Assembly (NCBI GenBank): GCA_022496185.1
Contig: WTXG01000127.1
Coordinates: 45,294-109,293, forward strand
DNA from: Multifurca ochricompacta
Taxonomy: Eukaryota; Basidiomycota; Agaricomycetes; Russulales; Russulaceae
Direction of reading: 5' to 3'
DNA: 64,000 bases
This document shows positions 59,093 to 64,000 of the stretch, in pieces. The first letter of the stretch is position 1. Every line of letters starts with the position of its first letter. The translations under genes and the position numbers were made by a program. The notes under the pieces were generated by a model. The model was given only the letters and a program-made list of their open reading frames with translations. It had not been told where the DNA came from and searched no databases.

Positions 59093-60489
59093 ATGACTTC
59101 TCATCATCAATTATCTTCTTTGATAGCTCAATCCTTTTACAATGTCAAATCCTTTCAACTAGAATGTGGTATCGTTCTTCGAGATGTTCCTGTCGCGTAC
59201 AAGACGTGGGGGTTACTTAACGAAGCCGCTGACAATGTTATGGTCATTTGCCATGCCTTTACCGGCAGTGCCGACGTTGAGGACTGGTAAACCCTGCGAA
59301 TACATACCTTTGTTGCCGCTCTTGACTCGTAACTCATCGAAGGTGGGGTCCACTCATGGGTCGAGGAAAATCTTTCGACGCCAATCGGTTTTTCATTGTG
59401 TGCATCAATGTGATTGGCTCTCCCTATGGCACCGTATCACCCATCGCGATGAACCCAAGCACGGAAAAGCATTATGGGCCAGAGTTTCCAGCAACAACTA
59501 TTCGGGACGATGTTCGGTGAGCTACGGGCTGATCGACTTTGGAAGATTTTGTGACGGTCTCCACTGCCCAGATTACACAAGCTCGTACTTGACCATCTTG
59601 GGGTGTCTTCTGTTGCGGTGGCAATCGGTGGTTCTATGGGTGGCATGGCTGTGTTGGAATGGCCGCTGTGCACGCCAAAGGGATACGTCCGGCATATCGT
59701 CCCTATTGCCACATCGATACGTCACTCTGCGTGGTGCATCAGCTGGGGAGAGGCCCAACGACAGAGTATCTACAGCGATCCCGAATACGCGGATGGCTAC
59801 TATACTGCACAACCCACATCTGGCCTTGCGGCCGCCCGTATGACCGCATTACTTACTTATCGCTCGCGTGACTCTTTCGAGAGCCGGTTTGGACGCACGC
59901 CACAGCGTGGCTCCACTGGCGGAGCAGCTGAACTCCTCACGCCCCCGCGTTCCCCACATACAACTCCCGAGGATTCCCTTGCTGCTCATAACGACGGTCT
60001 CCGAAACACTCGCGTTGCGCCAGGGCCATTGACGTCTCCAACGCCACTTTTCTCAGCACAGTCATATCTACGCCACAGGGAAGCAAGTTTGTTGCGCGGT
60101 TCGACGCTAACTGTTACATTCACATCACCCGCAAGCTTGACACACACGACATTGCACGTGGGCGCGGTTCGCCAGCGGAGGTGCTCGCACAGCTCCCTGC
60201 GCGCGCTCTTGTCATAGGTGTCGAGACAGATGGGTTGTTCATGCTCTCAGAGCAGCGCGAAATCGCAGCTGGGATCCCTGATGCCGAACTTGTTGTGATC
60301 AAGTCGGAGGACGGGCACGATGGCTTTCTGCTAGAATTCGAGCAGATCAATACGCACATTATGCACTTCTTAAAGAAGGAGTTCCCGGAAATTTATCGGG
60401 ATGGATCAGATGAAGCACCAACGGAAAGCTTCGAAATACAAAAGACGAGCGTGTTCGGCGAGGCGGAAGCGGATCTGACACGCTGGTAG
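59093..60489 (+). CDS. MET2: Homoserine O-acetyltransferase
   Basis: Acetylates L-homoserine with acetyl-CoA for methionine synthesis. Exons 59093-59286, 59343-59516 and 59572-60489. Alpha/beta-hydrolase fold: VICHAFTGSADVEDWW, GSPYGTVSP, AIGGSMGGMAVLEW (nucleophile Ser, about residue 145), GVETDGLF (catalytic Asp) and DGHDGFLLE (catalytic His). A roughly 55-residue low-complexity insert (RGSTGGAAELLTPPRSP and on) precedes FSAQSYLR. There one base is missing near 60072-60076, so the written frame leaves the conserved QGSKFVARFDANCYIHITRK. Restoring one base gives 428 aa exactly and rejoins RGRGSPAEVLAQL. The consensus, rather than the gene, is likely at fault. Confidence 0.9.
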
Positions 60490-60753
60490 GCAACCAGGGT
60501 CCATAGTCAGTATTTTTAGTGTACTGCGGCCTCTGACAAATGCAAGCATTCAATCCCCCTGACTCGTTTGGGTGTTGCCATAAAAAAAGTAGACAGACAG
60601 AAACAGGGAAGGAAAATGCGATAACGTGCGAAAGCTGAATATAAATAACCTACAAAAACAAATACATGATAAGATCCTATAGTACTTGTCGTGTTCAACT
60701 GGCTACGATGGAAAATAATGCACGTGCCAATCGCGATTATACACATATTAAAC

Positions 60754-63460
60754 TCACTGTCCCATCTGTGCAACGCGCTTTCCATCGTCCATGTCGTCAA
60801 AAAATTGGCCGAGCTCACCCTTCTCAAACCCGATAGAAGTGCTCCACATATTTTCATGACTTGTATTTGGAACCTTAAATGCGGGAAGTCCAGACGTTTG
60901 CTCGAAATTCAGGATAGGGGCCGACTGCGGACTCGGGCCATTGCCATGTCCCTGCAGCTCGTGTTGTAGGTGTATGTGTGGCTTTGGGTGTTGTGTTGGT
61001 GACATGATAAAGGAAGATAGATCTGCTTTGGGTGTCGCTGGGGCAGAGAAGCTAGTGCTTGACATGAGCGCTGTCGGACCCTGAAGCCGTGCCCGTTTGC
61101 GAGGGGGATTTTGCATGGAAGCGCGGCCGGGTGCCCAAATAATCTGGGGAGAGTGAGAGAGATCTAAGACGGCGGGTGGTAGAACCTCGCCAGGCGAGAC
61201 AGATGATTCCGGTTGCCATCCCGGTTGGGGGGACATTACTGGGGTATATGGCTGTTGCGCGAGGAAGACCACCGCACGGGCTCGGGAAAGAGCATTTGCT
61301 GTGCGCAGCGCCTGTGCCTTTTCGTCATCCTGTACGGGTGGCTCTGCGTATGCAGGTTCTAGAGCCCGGAGGACGTTCAATGCCTTATCGGCGAAGGGGC
61401 GCCCCACAAAGCGTGTCAAGTCAGTGGCAGCATGAGCTACGCTTGTCCGAAGAGGCTGAAAATCCAGTCGGGTAGGACTCTCAGCAATCAGAAGTGTGAG
61501 GAAAACAGCGGCAGCGCAGACATGTTGGGGAAGAGATGAAAGGTGGGCGACTACATTCGCTGCATGTGGCCCTAGCGAGGTGGGGTGGAGTTGGGTTCCA
61601 GTAGTTAGAAGGGCATTAGCGGCATCCACTGCTAAGGCCATGCTGTTCGCCATCTCCGATGTTTCACCGCACAAGGCCCCGTTACCACCAGCGTGTGCGC
61701 GGTGTAATGCAAAGCGTGCATGTAAGAACGCCAGCCGTAATGCAGCACCCTGAACCCCAGCGCGCCGTGTTGCCGCTCGAGGTGCCGTAATGCTCTGCGC
61801 AAGCGTGACATCATCCATAACAATATCAGCTGGTAGAGCCTCTAGCCACTCCTGTAAAAGTCTGTCATGTTCCAGTACTGTTCCATAGGGCACAGGGCGC
61901 AAAAAGGTCGCATCCATGAGTTCTCCCATGAGGTATGCCAGCCTGAAAAGGAGTATGTGTACCGCGTACACCGGTGAGGACTTATCATCCACGGTATTAT
62001 ACGCTACCGGTAGTTGTGTGTCAAAGTGGCGTGATGATATAGCGTATGGGCGGCCAAACATGAAGGCATGCCATCTGCTGATGGGTCAATCTAAGAGATG
62101 GGGCCGAGAACTAGAGAGGGCCTACCGGTCCAAGAATACGATGTTCCACCATGCCATTCGGCGGCGTTCTGAGGTTGTACTGGGGAAACCCCAGGTGCCA
62201 GGGTCTCTATACAGGCCAAGGGCAGTACCGGTAGAGACAAGCTCAGCGCGCAGCAGCCAGAGTTCTTCCGAGTCAACTGTCACAAGGGTAAGATAGTAAG
62301 CGCGGGCGAGTAGCAGTTCGATGCGGTCAAGGTCTCTCCCCGGAGTCGAAGGCCCATGACGTTCCATAAGCATGAGGGCAATGTTGTAACAGCGCGTGCC
62401 GAGTTCAGGACGCACTGGTGGTTGGCCTGGATATATACTATGTCCATCGGGTAGGTGGAATACAGCAGTGGCAAGTAGTACACAAGCGGTAGCAAGAGTG
62501 ATACGGCAAGGCCAAAGTCCAGACTTGTAATTCGACCAGCGCCTCATGAAGGCCACTGCATCTACTGGGCGGTGCAACCACGTGCAATATTCGAAGTAAT
62601 GATCAAGCAGCGCATCGATAATAGTGAGTGAAGGCATCAGCCGCACGAGGTCATGGTCCTGCTCGTAGCTAGCTAAGAGTGTCTTTGGACTCCGGTGGCC
62701 AGCTGGTGACAGTTCGTCTTGTTGATCTGGGAGCGGCTGGATGTCGGACGTCGGATACAGATAAGCTAAGATGCTCGTTGTTGGATGCGAAGATGAAACG
62801 CACCCTCATACCCAGATAGGATATCCAGCCTGTCGGCCCGACGCCAGGGTTCAGTTGTGTAGGCCACGAGGACAAAGGAGCGCTCAAGTGAGCCAGGAGA
62901 CCTCGCTGAGGCTGCGTCCGTGTCTCCCCCGGCGGCGCATCAGGTGGCGGCCTGGGCGCACGCTGCATCGTGGTTAGGTGGGACTCGAGAAGCGAGAGGG
63001 ATTGGCGGATCTTTCTGAATTCTGAGGTCGCATTGACGGTGCTCGTAGATGGAGGCTCGATTCTGTTGATATCGAGGAGTAAACAGTGGGTTACACAAAA
63101 TGACAGATGGACAAGTGTCGAAAACATACGATGCCACAGGGGATCCTCGTGGGCTGGTAGATGGATCCTTATCTTCAGCAGAATAACATAGAGATGCATG
63201 GCCTGTTCTCTAGTTTAATGGAGGGGGGAACGGGTGGAAGGAGAATAATCACCTCGAAGGACGCAAGACGAGCATGGCCGGTTGCTGTATTCCGAAAATC
63301 AATGAGAGGATGGGAAATGATAAAGGATTAAAACCGGGCCGCACCGGTCGCACTTGAGCTTGCTGTTTCGACATGGCTCACAATTGAGGATTTTGCGGGA
63401 ACGCTTTGTCAAGGGAGCTGGGTCTTGAAGCCCAATGGAGGTCTCGCCTGACTCGAGCAT
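60754..63460 (-). CDS. Zn2Cys6 fungal-specific transcription factor
   Basis: Nuclear DNA-binding regulator. The binuclear zinc cluster is assembled from three exons: ILNCEPCRNSKLKCDR (ending 63345), NRPCSSCVLRG (63284-63253) and HASLCYSAED (from 63202), giving the six-Cys spacing C-x2-C-x6-C-x5-C-x2-C-x8-C. A probable coiled coil follows (EFRKIRQSLSLLESHL). The fungal TF middle homology region spans about 62650-61400: IIDALLDHYFEYCTWLHRPVD, RCYNIALMLMERHG, LWLLRAELVSTGTALGLYRDP, RRMAWWNIVFLDRRWHAFMFGRPYAI. The C-terminal part is Pro/Ser-rich and ends KRVAQMGQ. The start may instead be at 63541. Target genes unknown; it ends about 265 bp from MET2's 3' end, convergent. Confidence 0.85.
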
Positions 63461-64000
63461 ACCATAACAACGGGCTTGAGAGGAGAGATGAGTGACGTTA
63501 AATATTGGGCAAGGGAGACGCACAGAATTTTGAGCGCTCAAGAGGGAGATCGAGGAGGGAGATAAGTGGGGACCTTGTTGAGTAAAGCAAGGGATGAGAC
63601 ATGAACCTTGTATGATTCTCGGGAGAAGTACACACCTTCAAAGTTATAGGCAACCGAAGAAAAATAAGAAGGATAAAGAAGCCAGAAAAGGACGGCAGCA
63701 GTCTTATCAACCTATTACACCAGTCTCGGCAGGATACTGTAAAAGCAAAAAAAAAAAAACGCTTAGGATGAGTTTGTAACTTTGTGCGACGAGAGATGTA
63801 CCAAGTTTGCTTTGCTCCCCTGATGCCCGCATGGCACCGGCCACCGGATGCGCCTGATTAAGTGAATATTCTTCGGGATCGAAGCAGATCTTAAGATTCG
63901 TACGAGATTTTTTTTTTTCCCCTCATTTTATTTTTATTTTTTGGATTAACGAAATATCAATATTTTGAGGTGTGAGGTGGAGGTTCCCGCCCGTAAGTCC
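63461..64000. other. Upstream region of the Zn2Cys6 gene
   Basis: No gene recognised. Contains A and T runs (63748-63760, 63908-63917). Holds the presumed promoter of the minus-strand transcription factor; an alternative start for that gene lies at 63541. Confidence 0.5.

Overview
The window is nuclear DNA from a filamentous basidiomycete, most likely an Agaricomycete. The genes carry many short (about 45-90 nt) GT-AG introns. The proteins include families typical of Agaricomycetes: DUF6699, ABM-like dimeric alpha+beta barrel proteins, an F-box/LRR protein, and a Rab with a very long insert. A cytoplasmic dynein heavy chain gene stops after the tail, matching the split dhc1/dhc2 arrangement described for Agaricomycetes (Schizophyllum commune). 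I saw no rRNA or tRNA genes, CRISPR arrays or intact mobile elements.

Layout. 2.0-14.5 kb: three acyl-CoA oxidase-like paralogues (A on minus, B and C on plus), all intact, each with six introns at identical positions and 585, 593 and 584 aa long. B and C share a 296-bp stretch without a mismatch, inside genes that are otherwise clearly diverged, which points to gene conversion. A and C end in a PTS1-like SML; B does not. 14.5-19.8 kb: gene-poor, low-complexity DNA. 19.8-24.8 kb: a frame-broken DUF6699 gene, an F-box gene and the branched-chain 2-oxoacid dehydrogenase E2 gene. 26.9-29.5 kb: a head-to-head pair, a Rab-like GTPase and the mitochondrial protease ATP23. 31.7-32.5 kb: a kinase relic. 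33.9-36.3 kb: two tandem ABM-like genes. 36.8-41.1 kb: dhc1. 42.3-48 kb: a CofD/YvcK-like gene, a small mitochondrial LEA-like gene with a CRE and TATA box, a small Ser-rich gene and an NmrA-like NAD(P)-binding protein. 49.9-54.3 kb: ATP11 and cullin-4, head to head. 57.8-63.5 kb: a membrane-anchored SDR and MET2 (head to head), then a Zn2Cys6 transcription factor.

How the genes fit together. Several products act in mitochondria or peroxisomes: E2 for branched-chain amino acid breakdown, ATP11 and ATP23 for ATP synthase assembly, a LEA-like protein, and acyl-CoA oxidases for fatty-acid beta-oxidation. There is no sign of one co-regulated cluster. The closest functional link is the acyl-CoA oxidase family.

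Caution on base accuracy. At least ten otherwise well-conserved reading frames are interrupted by a single missing base (one case has an extra base), mostly in or beside short homopolymers. Housekeeping single-copy genes are hit while the duplicated oxidases are clean, so residual assembly or consensus indels are likelier than gene decay. Positions are given with each gene. Three introns appear to use GC-AG boundaries.
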